The notes: generated by a model not told the origin, from the sequence alone. A DNA stretch of 24,858 nt from Hyphomicrobiales bacterium (GCA_027058735.1 JALURZ010000198.1:1-24858); one strand, 5' to 3'. Positions 7,290-14,877 are shown, counted from the first letter of the stretch. Numbers and translations: made by a program.

Positions 7290-9320
7290 ATGAAGAAACG
7301 CTCACCCATGAACTGGCTTTTCGGCGAGCAGGCGCGCCGGCTCGGGATTTTTCTGGCGGTCACCGCCCTCACCGCCGTGGCGACCGTGACGGGCCTGTCG
7401 ATCGGCGGCCATGCGGGCTTTGACATTGAAGCGTCCACGTCGGGGAATTATCTGGCCGGGCGTTTTGCCAACCAGCAGCGCGACAACACCAAGGCGGCCG
7501 ATTTTCTGGCCCGCGCCCTGCGCGATGATCCCGACAACCTGTATATCCTGCGCCGCGCATTCGTGCAGGAAGTGGCGGCTGGACGGATGGTTCGCGCGCG
7601 CCGTCTCGCCCGCCGGCTCGTCAAGATCGATCAATCCAACGCGCTGGCCCACATGGTGGTGGGCCTGAGCGATTTCCGCACCGGTAAATATGAAAGCGCG
7701 CGCAGGCATTTTGCGATTTCCGCGCCGCATCCGGTCGGCAAGCTGATGGCCAATCTGCTGATTGCCTGGAGCCAGGCCGCCGGGGGCGATCCGCGCAAGG
7801 CGCTGGAAACACTCAACAGCAAAAAGACGGCGGACACGTTCGGTGTCTTCCGTGCGTTTCAAAGCGCGCTGATCGCGGATCTGGCGGGCCTTGAGGATGA
7901 AGCGCTGAAATATTACCGCAGCGCCTATGACGATGCCGGTTCTTCCCTGCGGGTCATTCAGTCCTATGGCAGCTTTCTGGAGCGCACGGGCAGGGAAGAT
8001 GATGCGCGCGCTTTGTATCTGAAATATCAAAAGGCGATGCCGACTCACCCGATCGTTCGCCGGATTGTCGAGCGAAACAGCAGCGGCAAGACGCCGCGCC
8101 GGCTTGTGCGCACGCCCGATATGGGGGTCGCGGAAGCCCTGTTCGGCATCGCCAGCGCGACGGCGGACGACACGGGCCTGAATTTCGCGCTGCGCATCAC
8201 CCAGCTGGCGCTGTTCATGTATCCGGATTTCCAGGTGGCCAGGATGCTGCTCGGCGGCATCTATGAGGATGGCAAGAACTATGAAATGGCGGTGAGCGCG
8301 TATTCCAGCCTGTCGCCGGACTCTCCGCTGAAGCTGAATGCCGAGTTGCAGGTCGCGGAAAATCTGGACCGCCTCAAACGCACCGATGAAGCCACGGCCT
8401 TCCTGAAAAAGGTCATTGCCAGACATCCGCGCAACCCGCAGATCCGCATGGTGCTGGGCAATATCCTGCGTGGACGCTCGAAATTTGCCGAAGCCGCCAA
8501 GGCCTATAGCGAGGCCGTCAAGCTGGTCGGCAAGCCGACGAAACGCGACTGGACGCTGTTTTATTTTCGCGGCATCAGCTACGAGCGCACCAAGCGCTGG
8601 GATCTGGCGGAGGCCGATTTCAAACTGTCCTTGAAGCTCAATCCCGACCAGCCATCGGTGATGAACTATCTGGGATATTCCTGGGTGGAACAGGGCCGGA
8701 ACCTGGCCGCGGCCTTCCAGATCCTCAAGAAAGCCGTCGAGCTGCGGCCCAATGACGGGTATATCGTCGACAGTCTGGGCTGGGCCTACTACCACACCGG
8801 AAGATACGACAAGGCGGTCGAACAGCTGGAGCGCGCGGTGCAGTTGCGCCCGGAGGACCCGGTCATCAACGACCATCTGGGTGATGCCTATTGGCGGGTC
8901 GATCGCCGCCGCGAGGCAAAATTCCAATGGGTTCACGCCCGCGATCTGAAGCCGGAGCCGGAGTTGCTGAAAAAGATCGAGGCAAAGATCGTCGGCGGCC
9001 TTGATGCCGCGCGGCCCGTCAAGCTTGTCAGCGCGGGGGAGACCAAGACAACGGGCGCGGGCGCGCAGGAGGCCGCCGGCCCCGGGACATCAAACAACGG
9101 TGCTGAAAAAAGGAAAGTCGCGCAGGCTCCAGCCGCCAAACCGGCGAAACCGCGCAAGGTGCATGTGGTGGGCCCCGGCGAGTCCCTGTGGAGCATCGCC
9201 GAGGACTATCTGGGCGCGGGGCTGTCATATAACCGGATTCTGGACGCCAACCGCGAACTGATAAAAAATCAGAATCAGATATTTCCCGGCCAGAAACTCA
9301 TCATTCCCGACGCCAACTGA
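7290..9320 (+). CDS. TPR-repeat envelope protein with C-terminal LysM domain
   Basis: The 676-residue product begins with a basic patch and a hydrophobic segment (about 19-38), either a signal peptide or a single membrane anchor. Residues 50-580 are tetratricopeptide repeats; the clearest are near the C-terminal part (for example YLGYSWVEQGRNLAAAFQIL, then DSLGWAYYHTGRYDKAVEQL). A Lys/Ala/Pro-rich linker (about 580-622) leads to a LysM domain at 623-676 (VGPGESLWSIAEDYLGAG, then FPGQKLIIP). TPRs mediate protein contacts and LysM usually binds peptidoglycan, so a periplasmic wall-associated scaffold is inferred; no enzyme domain is seen. A GAAGGA precedes the ATG by 11 nt. ispE starts 4 bp after its stop, so they are probably co-transcribed. 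Confidence 0.88.
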   Translation: MKKRSPMNWLFGEQARRLGIFLAVTALTAVATVTGLSIGGHAGFDIEASTSGNYLAGRFANQQRDNTKAADFLARALRDDPDNLYILRRAFVQEVAAGRMVRARRLARRLVKIDQSNALAHMVVGLSDFRTGKYESARRHFAISAPHPVGKLMANLLIAWSQAAGGDPRKALETLNSKKTADTFGVFRAFQSALIADLAGLEDEALKYYRSAYDDAGSSLRVIQSYGSFLERTGREDDARALYLKYQKAMPTHPIVRRIVERNSSGKTPRRLVRTPDMGVAEALFGIASATADDTGLNFALRITQLALFMYPDFQVARMLLGGIYEDGKNYEMAVSAYSSLSPDSPLKLNAELQVAENLDRLKRTDEATAFLKKVIARHPRNPQIRMVLGNILRGRSKFAEAAKAYSEAVKLVGKPTKRDWTLFYFRGISYERTKRWDLAEADFKLSLKLNPDQPSVMNYLGYSWVEQGRNLAAAFQILKKAVELRPNDGYIVDSLGWAYYHTGRYDKAVEQLERAVQLRPEDPVINDHLGDAYWRVDRRREAKFQWVHARDLKPEPELLKKIEAKIVGGLDAARPVKLVSAGETKTTGAGAQEAAGPGTSNNGAEKRKVAQAPAAKPAKPRKVHVVGPGESLWSIAEDYLGAGLSYNRILDANRELIKNQNQIFPGQKLIIPDAN

Positions 9321-9324
9321 CCCC

Positions 9325-10212
9325 GTGGCCGGGATGGATGGCGTAGACGAACGCGCGGCCGCCAAGCTCAATCTGTTCCTGCATGTGCGCGCCCGCCGCG
9401 ACGATGGCCTGCACGAGATCGACAGCCTGGTGGCATTCGCCGATATTGGCGATGAGTTGCGCCTGGAGCGTGCCCGTGCCTTTTCGCTTGCTATTTCAGG
9501 GCCCTTCGCCGGCGCCCTTGCCGGTCAGCCGGACAATCTCGTCAAACAGGCCGCAAAAGCGCTCGCGCATGGGGTGTCCGGCGTGAACGACGCGGTCGCG
9601 GTTTCACTGCAAAAACATATCCCGGTCGCCGCCGGGCTGGGGGGCGGTTCGGCGGATGCGGCGGCCACGCTGCGCGCAATGGCGCGTTTGCAGGATGTCA
9701 AAGTGCCCGGCAATGCGTTGCGCCAGATAGCAGCCCGGCTTGGCGCGGATGTGCCCTGCTGTTTGAGCCAGCGCGCGCAATGGCTGTCGGGGACGGGCCG
9801 CGAATGCGAGCCTGCGCCCCAATTGCCCGCGCTGTTCGCCGTGCTCGTCAATGCCGCCGTCCGGATGCCGACGGGCGAGATTTACAAACGTCTCGGGCTT
9901 GCCCCGGGCGAGACCTTTGGCGACGGGTCCATTGTCCACCGCCCGGAGCGATTTGGCTCACCTCGGGAATTCGTTGAATTTCTCAAAATCCAGCGCAATG
10001 ACCTCGAAGCCCCGGCTGCGGCGTTGTCCTGGGAGATCGGCGACACTCTGGAGGCCTTGTTCGCGCAGCCCGGCTGCGCGCTGGCGCGTATGACCGGCTC
10101 GGGCGCGACCTGTTTCGGGCTTTTTTTCGATGCGCCGGGCGCCGAGGCCGCGGCCCGCGCCATTGCCGCGAAACTTCCCGGCTGGTGGGTCCGCTGGTGT
10201 GCCCTGGGGTGA
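9325..10212 (+). CDS. ispE: 4-diphosphocytidyl-2-C-methyl-D-erythritol kinase
   Basis: This GHMP kinase phosphorylates CDP-methylerythritol at the 2-hydroxyl in the MEP isoprenoid pathway. The 295-residue product has K14 in AAAKLNLFLHV (equivalent to catalytic Lys), the ATP-binding glycine-rich PVAAGLGGGSADAAATL at 100-116, D142 in GADVPCCL (equivalent to catalytic Asp) and the third GHMP motif MTGSGATCFGLF near the C-terminus. The usual DGYH is DGLH here. The GTG at 9325 is used because it lies 4 bp after the TPR gene stop; ATG 9334 is equally possible. It converges on the polyprenyl synthase gene, with 13 bp between stops. Confidence 0.95.
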   Translation: MAGMDGVDERAAAKLNLFLHVRARRDDGLHEIDSLVAFADIGDELRLERARAFSLAISGPFAGALAGQPDNLVKQAAKALAHGVSGVNDAVAVSLQKHIPVAAGLGGGSADAAATLRAMARLQDVKVPGNALRQIAARLGADVPCCLSQRAQWLSGTGRECEPAPQLPALFAVLVNAAVRMPTGEIYKRLGLAPGETFGDGSIVHRPERFGSPREFVEFLKIQRNDLEAPAAALSWEIGDTLEALFAQPGCALARMTGSGATCFGLFFDAPGAEAAARAIAAKLPGWWVRWCALG

Positions 10213-10225
10213 GGGGGCTGCCGGG

Positions 10226-11257
10226 TCAAAAGCCCCGCTGCACGCAGAACCGGACGGCCTCGCCAAGAGCGCGGGTCTGGTTGCTGTCAGCAAAGATCGC
10301 CAGCGCATCGGTGGCGATGGTGCCGTAGTGGCGTGCGCGTTCCACCGTGTCGCCCAGCGCGCGGTGTTTTTCCATGAACGCCAGCGCCTGTTCCATGTCG
10401 CCCTCGCGCTGGTCGCCCTCGCTGATGGTGCGGTTCCAGAAGGCGCGCTCCTCCTCGCCGCCACGCCGGTAGGCCAGAATCACGGGCAGCGTCACCTTGC
10501 GCTCGCGGAAATCATCGCCGATACTCTTGCCGAGCACCGCCTGGTGGCCGGAATAGTCGAGCGCATCGTCGACAAGCTGAAAGGCGAGGCCGAGATTGCG
10601 GCCAAAGGAGCGCAGCGCCGCGCGCTCGTCCTCGCCGCGCCCGGCGATGACCGCGCCGACCTCGCTGGCCGCGGAAAACAGCGCCGCCGTCTTGGAGGAG
10701 ATCACCCTGAGATAGGCGTCTTCGGTGGTCGATGTCTTTTTCGCGGCCGCCAGTTGCATCACTTCTCCTTCCGCGATCACCGCGGCCGCGCGCGAAAGCA
10801 CCGCCAGCGCATCGAGCGAGCCGGTCTCCACCATGATGCGGAATGCCTGGCCGAGCAGAAAATCGCCGACCAGGACGCTGGCCTCGTTGCCCCACAACAT
10901 CCGTGCCGCCTTCTTGCCGCGGCGCAATTCGCTCTCGTCCACCACATCGTCATGCAGAAGTGTCGCGGTGTGCATGAACTCCACGCTGACCGCCAGCTTG
11001 ATATGATCGCCGCCCTCATAACCGCACATCTGGGCGGCCGCCAGGGTCAGCATCGGGCGCAGGCGCTTGCCGCCCGAATCGATCAGATGCCGGGCGACCT
11101 GCGGGATCATCGACACATCCGAAACGGTCTGGCGGACGATCAGGTCGTTGACCTGGTCCATTTCCGCAGCGACCAGCGCATTCAGCGGCGCGATGCTCGC
11201 CGCGCCCGGATTCTTGCCCTCATCGAGGGGAATGACAACACCCACCGCACCCGCCAT
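10226..11257 (-). CDS. ispB: Long-chain polyprenyl diphosphate synthase (octaprenyl/decaprenyl)
   Basis: It extends farnesyl diphosphate with isopentenyl diphosphate to the long all-trans chain used as the ubiquinone tail. The 343-residue product shows GGKRLRPML at 62-70, the first Asp-rich motif LLHDDVVD at 100-107 and the second QLVDDALDY at 227-235. The residues just before the first Asp-rich motif are small or medium (M95, H96, T97, A98), which is compatible with a long-chain product. Exact chain length (C40 or C50) cannot be read; decaprenyl is common in Alphaproteobacteria. The start at ATG 11257 is the only reasonable one. It is divergent from the DUF2007 gene. Confidence 0.93.
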   Translation of the reverse strand: MAGAVGVVIPLDEGKNPGAASIAPLNALVAAEMDQVNDLIVRQTVSDVSMIPQVARHLIDSGGKRLRPMLTLAAAQMCGYEGGDHIKLAVSVEFMHTATLLHDDVVDESELRRGKKAARMLWGNEASVLVGDFLLGQAFRIMVETGSLDALAVLSRAAAVIAEGEVMQLAAAKKTSTTEDAYLRVISSKTAALFSAASEVGAVIAGRGEDERAALRSFGRNLGLAFQLVDDALDYSGHQAVLGKSIGDDFRERKVTLPVILAYRRGGEEERAFWNRTISEGDQREGDMEQALAFMEKHRALGDTVERARHYGTIATDALAIFADSNQTRALGEAVRFCVQRGF

Positions 11258-11279
11258 CCGATTGTTCGCGTTGCGTGCA

Positions 11280-11308
11280 CCTTAGGTTTTGCCCGCCCTT
11301 GCGGTCAA
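11280..11308 (-). promoter_or_regulatory. Candidate promoter for the polyprenyl synthase gene
   Basis: On the minus strand TTGACC (11308-11303) is followed after 17 bp by CTAAGG (11285-11280). The -35 is good and the -10 is poor. Initiation here would leave a leader of about 15 nt. Confidence 0.22.
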
Positions 11309-11355
11309 GCGGCGGTGTTTGACGAAGCCGTCCCGGATGCTATCAAGGAGCGATC

Positions 11356-11571
11356 ATGGTTGAATTGCTGCGCACAAATGATGCCGTCCTGATTTCGTTC
11401 ATCGAAGCGCTGCTCACGGGCGAAGGGATCGGCCATGTGGTGCTCGACGCCAATATGAGCGTTGTCGAGGGCAGTCTTGGCGTGCTGCCGCGCCGGGTGA
11501 TGGTGGAGAGCGGGCGTCTGCATGCGGCGCGGCGGGTGATGAGCGATGCCGGCGTCGATTATGCCGAGTAG
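11356..11571 (+). CDS. DUF2007 small protein (putative signal-transducing protein)
   Basis: This is a 71-residue cytosolic protein of the DUF2007 family: MVELLRTNDAVLISFIEALL, then GIxHxVLDANMSVVEGSLG and PRRVMV. Function is not established; the family label 'signal transducing' is only putative. The ATG has an excellent AAGGAG at 11345-11350, 5 nt upstream. Its 3' end overlaps the start of the TrmN6-like gene, which indicates one transcript. It has no Cys motif. Confidence 0.87.
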   Translation: MVELLRTNDAVLISFIEALLTGEGIGHVVLDANMSVVEGSLGVLPRRVMVESGRLHAARRVMSDAGVDYAE

Positions 11572-12361
11572 CCGCGCGGTCGAACCGGCAACCCTGAAGG
11601 GCGGCCTCAGCCGCGATGGTTTTCTCGGCGCGCGGGTCGTGATCGCGCAGCCCGCCAAAGGCAGCCGGGCGAGCATCGATGCTGTCTTTCTCGCCGCCGC
11701 CATCGCCGCGCGATCCGGCGAAAGGACGCTCGAAGCGGGCAGCGGAACCGGCGTCGCCGCGCTGTGTCTGGCGCATCGTCTCGATGGCGTTTCGGTCACG
11801 GGCCTCGAGATTGACCCGGCACTGTGCGCGCTGGCGCGGGAGAATATTGCAGCCAACGGTTTGGCGTCCCGCGTTCGCGTGGTCGAGGGCGATGTGACCG
11901 CAGGCCCGCAAGCGCTGGATGCGCGAACGCTGCCGCCTGAAAGCTTCGATCATGTGTTCGCCAATCCGCCGTTTCACAATGATTCCGATGTCCGCCTGTC
12001 GCCGAACCCGGCGAAGCGCGCGGCCGCCGCTCACGGGCCGGGCGATCTCGACCGATGGCTGCGGTTCCTCGCGCGCATGGTCAAGCCCGGCGGAACGCTC
12101 ACCATGATCTATCGCGCCGATGGTCTGGCGCGTCTCCTTGCTGCTCTTGAGGGCCGGTTCGGGCGCCTTGTCCTGCTGCCGCTGCATCCAAGGGCGGGTG
12201 CCGCGGCCAACCGCATCATCGTTCAGGGCAAAAAGGCGAGCCGCGCGCCGCTCACCTTGTTGCCGGGGTTTGTGGTTCATGACGACGCGGGCAGCTACAG
12301 CGCCGCTGCGGAAAAAATCCTGCGCCATGGCGCACCTCTGGCGATGACGCCCGCGCCCTGA
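11546..12361 (+). CDS. TrmN6-like SAM-dependent N6-adenine methyltransferase
   Basis: The 271-residue product is a class I SAM methyltransferase related to tRNA1(Val) adenine-37 N6-methyltransferase (TrmN6/YfiC). SAM-binding motif I is LEAGSGTGVAALCL at 62-75, the acidic motif II is GLEIDP at 86-91, and the N6-adenine catalytic motif is NPPF at 140-143, followed by HN. The leading residues about 20-35 (GGLSRDGFLGARVVIAQPAK) and SIDAVFLAAAI are typical of this group. RNA substrate is inferred from family. ATG 11546 overlaps DUF2007 by 26 bp; ATG 11561 is an alternative with an 11-bp overlap. Either overlap suggests coupling. Confidence 0.85.
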   Translation: MPASIMPSSRAVEPATLKGGLSRDGFLGARVVIAQPAKGSRASIDAVFLAAAIAARSGERTLEAGSGTGVAALCLAHRLDGVSVTGLEIDPALCALARENIAANGLASRVRVVEGDVTAGPQALDARTLPPESFDHVFANPPFHNDSDVRLSPNPAKRAAAAHGPGDLDRWLRFLARMVKPGGTLTMIYRADGLARLLAALEGRFGRLVLLPLHPRAGAAANRIIVQGKKASRAPLTLLPGFVVHDDAGSYSAAAEKILRHGAPLAMTPAP

Positions 12362-12428
12362 TTTTGCCGGCCCAGGCATGCCGGGATATCTTGAGACAAG
12401 CTTGTTGCCATAACTGTTGGGAGAACCG

Positions 12429-13352
12429 ATGGCCGAAGACCAGACACCGACCGGACCACTGCCGGAAAAGCCCGTCAAGCCGCCCCTTTGGCGGCGGCTG
12501 ATGCCGGGCAGGTATCGCAAATCCCAGCCCGTGGTGGCCGTTGTGCGACTGTCGGGCGCCATCGGCGCGATCACCCCGCTGCGCCCCGGATTGAGCCTGG
12601 CCGGGGTGGCCACGACCCTTGAGCGCGCCTTCACCATGAAGCGGGCCGCGGCCGTGGCGATCGCGCTCAACTCGCCGGGCGGCTCGCCGGTGCAATCGGC
12701 GCTGATCTTCCGGCGCATCCGTGCTCTGGCTGAGGAAAACCGGCTTCCGGTGTTCGTGTTCGCCGAAGATGTGGCCGCATCGGGCGGCTACATGCTGGCC
12801 TGCGCGGGCGATGAAATCTACGCCGATGAAAGCTCCGTCATCGGCTCGATCGGCGTGGTCTCCGCCGGTTTCGGCTTCGACAAATTCATCAGGAAATACG
12901 GCATCGAGCGCCGCGTTCACACCCAGGGCCGCAACAAGGCCATGCTCGATCCGTTCCGGCCCGAAAAACCGGACGACGTCAAACGCCTGCTGGGTCTGCA
13001 AAAAGACGTGCATGAGAGCTTTATCGCCCTTGTGCGCGCACGCCGCGAGGGCCGGTTGCCCAAGAAGGACGCGAGCCTGTTCACCGGCGAATTCTGGTCC
13101 GGCGCCCGGGCGCTGGAATTCGGCCTGATCGACGGGCTGGGGGACCTGCGCACGGTGATGCGCGCAAAGCTTGGCGACAAGACCCGCTTCAAGCTGGTCG
13201 GGGCGAAATCGGGCTGGCTGCAGCGCCGTCTTGGCCGCGTGCCGGGCACCGCGCTCGGTGCCGACTGGCTGGACGGCCTTGGCGGCGCGTTCGCGTCCGA
13301 TCTCATCGCCGCCATCGAAGAGCGCGCCCTCTGGTCACGCTATGGATTGTAG
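12429..13352 (+). CDS. S49 family serine peptidase (SohB/SppA-like)
   Basis: This signal-peptide-peptidase-A-like Ser-Lys peptidase has 307 residues. Oxyanion-region NSPGG is at 81-85, nucleophile S118 sits in AEDVAASGGYMLA, and the presumed general base K170 is in QGRNKAMLDPF. SSVIGSIGV follows the nucleophile as expected. No signal peptide or membrane segment is visible, so it is either cytosolic or peripherally associated, unlike membrane-anchored SppA. Start ATG 12429 has GGGAGA 4-5 nt upstream. The upstream gene ends 67 bp before. Its substrate is unknown. Confidence 0.9.
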   Translation: MAEDQTPTGPLPEKPVKPPLWRRLMPGRYRKSQPVVAVVRLSGAIGAITPLRPGLSLAGVATTLERAFTMKRAAAVAIALNSPGGSPVQSALIFRRIRALAEENRLPVFVFAEDVAASGGYMLACAGDEIYADESSVIGSIGVVSAGFGFDKFIRKYGIERRVHTQGRNKAMLDPFRPEKPDDVKRLLGLQKDVHESFIALVRARREGRLPKKDASLFTGEFWSGARALEFGLIDGLGDLRTVMRAKLGDKTRFKLVGAKSGWLQRRLGRVPGTALGADWLDGLGGAFASDLIAAIEERALWSRYGL

Positions 13353-13391
13353 GGTCGAACGTTTTATTTTTTTCCCACTGTTCAGCACATC

Positions 13392-13420
13392 ACGCCACCC
13401 CGGCGAAAGCCGGGGTCCAG
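13392..13420 (+). repeat. REP-like palindromic unit, copy 1
   Basis: ACCCCGGC (13397-13404) and GCCGGGGT (13409-13416) form a perfect 8-bp stem with a GAAA tetraloop. The consensus CCCGGCGAAAGCCGGG followed by TCCAG resembles a palindromic repeat common between alphaproteobacterial genes (from memory, not searched). Confidence 0.8.
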
Positions 13421-13451
13421 AATGGTCCATACAAGATATGCCCGCTCCATG

Positions 13452-13482
13452 ACTGGATTCCGGCTTTCGCCGGAATGACGGC
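13452..13482 (-). repeat. REP-like palindromic unit, copy 2 (inverted)
   Basis: ATTCCGGC (13457-13464) and GCCGGAAT (13469-13476) form a perfect 8-bp stem around TTTC. On the minus strand it reads GTCATTCCGGCGAAAGCCGG and continues into AATCCAG, the same unit as copy 1 in opposite orientation, about 31 bp away. The base changes between copies are compensatory, which keeps both stems perfect. Confidence 0.8.
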
Positions 13483-13567
13483 CAGAGACATCTTTCAAAT
13501 CGAAAGCCATCCGTGTTGCTTGCCGCGAGATGCTTGACCGCATAAAGTCCTGCTTGTCCTTTTGACG

Positions 13568-13614
13568 TACAAACTGCCGGAAAACCGGCTCCCACGTTTC
13601 AGATTGTGCTCTAG
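13568..13614. repeat. GCCGGAAAACCGGC repeat ending in GCTCTAG
   Basis: GCCGG (13576-13580), AAAA, CCGGC (13585-13589) is a perfect hairpin, followed by CCCACGTTTCAGATTGTGCTCTAG in part. The layout resembles an intergenic mosaic repeat known from Rhizobiales, in which an AAAACCGG hairpin is followed by CTCTAG about 20 bases later. This likeness is from memory. Confidence 0.45.
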
Positions 13615-13877
13615 CCCCTTTCTTGTTTATACGGAATCATTTGACCGGATTTCCGCGTTTGCTGGCAAGGCATGTTCCCCGCCATGATCTGCCTGACCAT
13701 AAGGGGGGCATAACGAAGTCCGGAAAGCGCGGAAACCCGGCCTCCGGTGGCTCAAATCAGCCCATCAGCAGCGTTCCGCAGCTTGACCGATAAACCATAT
13801 CGCCCTGCGCTGCGCGCCTTGCTGAGTGACCTGATTTGAGCCATCAAATGGTTCCGTATAAACAAGAAAGGGTCTAG
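13611..13877. mobile_element. 267-bp MITE-like palindromic element with three-way-junction symmetry
   Basis: Terminal inverted repeats of 34 bp (13611-13644 and 13844-13877) match at 32 positions; both begin CTAG, share CCCTTTCTTGTTTATACGG and end CATTTGA. Inside them are two more inverted repeats that abut the ends exactly: 13645-13657 with 13728-13740 (12 of 13 matching) and 13748-13760 with 13831-13843 (13 of 13). Only a 7-base linker (13741-13747) separates the two inner domains. Each inner domain has further pairing, such as 13672-13680 with 13703-13711 and TCAGCA/TGCTGA at 13765-13770 and 13820-13825. No transposase is encoded, so a non-autonomous miniature element is the best description. 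Confidence 0.72.
13836..13862 (+). promoter_or_regulatory. Candidate glyQS promoter inside the palindromic element
   Basis: TTGAGC (13836-13841) and TATAAA (13857-13862, 5 of 6) are 15 bp apart, slightly short of the optimum. Transcription would start near 13869 and leave a leader of about 58 nt before glyQ. The boxes lie in the right half of the repeat element. The left terminal repeat lacks an equivalent -35 box. Confidence 0.35.
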
Positions 13878-13926
13878 GGTGCGCCACGATCGGGTAACGG
13901 CGGGCCAGCGATTCGAGACACTCCAC

Positions 13927-14877
13927 ATGGCGCAGCAGCGGGGCATTGAGGGGCCGGCGAAACTTGCCCCGAAACGGTCGTTTCAGGACCTCGTTCTGGC
14001 CCTGCAGCACTACTGGTCGGCGCGCGGCTGCGTGCTTCTGCAACCTTATGACATGGAAGTGGGGGCGGGCACGTTTCACCCCGCCACCACCCTGCGTTCC
14101 CTCGGCCCCAGGCCCTGGAACGCGGCCTATGTGCAGCCCTCCCGGCGCCCGTCCGACGGGCGCTACGGGGAAAACCCCAACCGGCTGCAGCACTACTATC
14201 AGTTTCAGGTGATCCTCAAGCCTTCACCGGACGATATACAGGAGCTCTATCTGGAAAGCCTTTATGCCATCGGCATCGATCCGCTGGTCCACGACATCCG
14301 TTTTGTCGAGGATGACTGGGAAAGCCCGACACTCGGCGCCTGGGGGCTTGGCTGGGAAGTGTGGTGCGATGGCATGGAGGTCTCGCAATTCACCTATTTC
14401 CAGCAGGTCTGCGGCATCGACTGCGCGCCGGTTTCGGGCGAGCTCACCTACGGGCTCGAACGCCTCGCCATGTATGTGCAGGGGGTCGACAATGTTTATG
14501 ACCTCAATTTCAACGGTGCGGCGGGGGAGAGCCTCGTGTCCTACGGGGATGTGTTCCTGCAGGGCGAACAGGAATATTCGCGGTACAATTTCGAGCACGC
14601 CGACACCGAGGCCCTGTTTCGCCATTTCGCCGATGCGGAAGCTGAATGCACCGCATTGCTGCAAGCCGGAGACCAGGGCGCGGACAGACCCCATCTGATG
14701 GTGCTGCCCGCTTATGACCAGTGCATCAAGGCTTCGCATCTGTTCAATCTGCTGGATGCGCGCGGGGTCATTTCAGTGACCGAGCGCCAGGCCTATATCC
14801 TGCGGGTGCGCACCCTTTCGCGCGCCTGCGGGGACGCGTTTCTGAGAACCCGGGCGGGAGGGTTCGGCGATGCCTGA
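13927..14877 (+). CDS. glyQ: Glycine-tRNA ligase alpha subunit
   Basis: This class II aminoacyl-tRNA synthetase subunit activates glycine and charges tRNA-Gly as an alpha2-beta2 enzyme with GlyS. The 316-residue product is highly conserved: FQDLVLALQHYWSARGCVLL, PYDMEVGAGTFHPATTLRSL, then QPSRRPSDGRYGENPNRLQH and FVEDDWESPTLGAWGLGWEV. The frame is open to a GTG at 13879 beside the repeat element, but ATG 13927 (MAQQRGIEG) is preferred because the extra residues are not family-like. The ribosome-binding site is weak. The last 8 bp overlap glyS, so translation is probably coupled. Confidence 0.96.
   Translation: MAQQRGIEGPAKLAPKRSFQDLVLALQHYWSARGCVLLQPYDMEVGAGTFHPATTLRSLGPRPWNAAYVQPSRRPSDGRYGENPNRLQHYYQFQVILKPSPDDIQELYLESLYAIGIDPLVHDIRFVEDDWESPTLGAWGLGWEVWCDGMEVSQFTYFQQVCGIDCAPVSGELTYGLERLAMYVQGVDNVYDLNFNGAAGESLVSYGDVFLQGEQEYSRYNFEHADTEALFRHFADAEAECTALLQAGDQGADRPHLMVLPAYDQCIKASHLFNLLDARGVISVTERQAYILRVRTLSRACGDAFLRTRAGGFGDA

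Larger units (their letters stand above)
13353..13926. other. Intergenic repeat mosaic between the S49 protease gene and glyQ
   Basis: These 574 bases hold no convincing gene. From left to right they contain a T-rich run after the protease stop (13363-13374), an inverted pair of REP-like palindromes (13392-13482), about 80 bases with no recognised feature, a GCCGG-AAAA-CCGGC repeat ending in CTAG, and a 267-bp palindromic element (13611-13877). The final 49 bp precede glyQ. The non-coding call rests on the many inverted repeats and the lack of ribosome-binding sites for the small open frames. Confidence 0.85.

Noticed and set aside
7302..8936. 544-codon minus-strand frame opposite the TPR-LysM gene
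   Set aside because: Shadow frame; the sense strand has clear TPR and LysM sequence.
11319..11346. TTGACG / TATCAA promoter before the DUF2007 gene
   Set aside because: The -10 box overlaps the AAGGAG ribosome-binding site, so transcription from it would lose that site; the real promoter is probably elsewhere.
12366..12383. CCGGC/GCCGG hairpin between the methyltransferase and S49 protease genes
   Set aside because: Only a 5-bp stem and no T-tract follow, so it is not enough for a terminator call.
13335..13595. 86-codon minus-strand frame in the protease-glyQ gap
   Set aside because: It crosses both REP-like palindromes and has no ribosome-binding site, so it is a by-product of repeats.
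13752..13946. 64-codon minus-strand frame inside the 267-bp element
   Set aside because: The inverted-repeat structure explains the sequence, and the frame runs into glyQ on the other strand; no domain seen.
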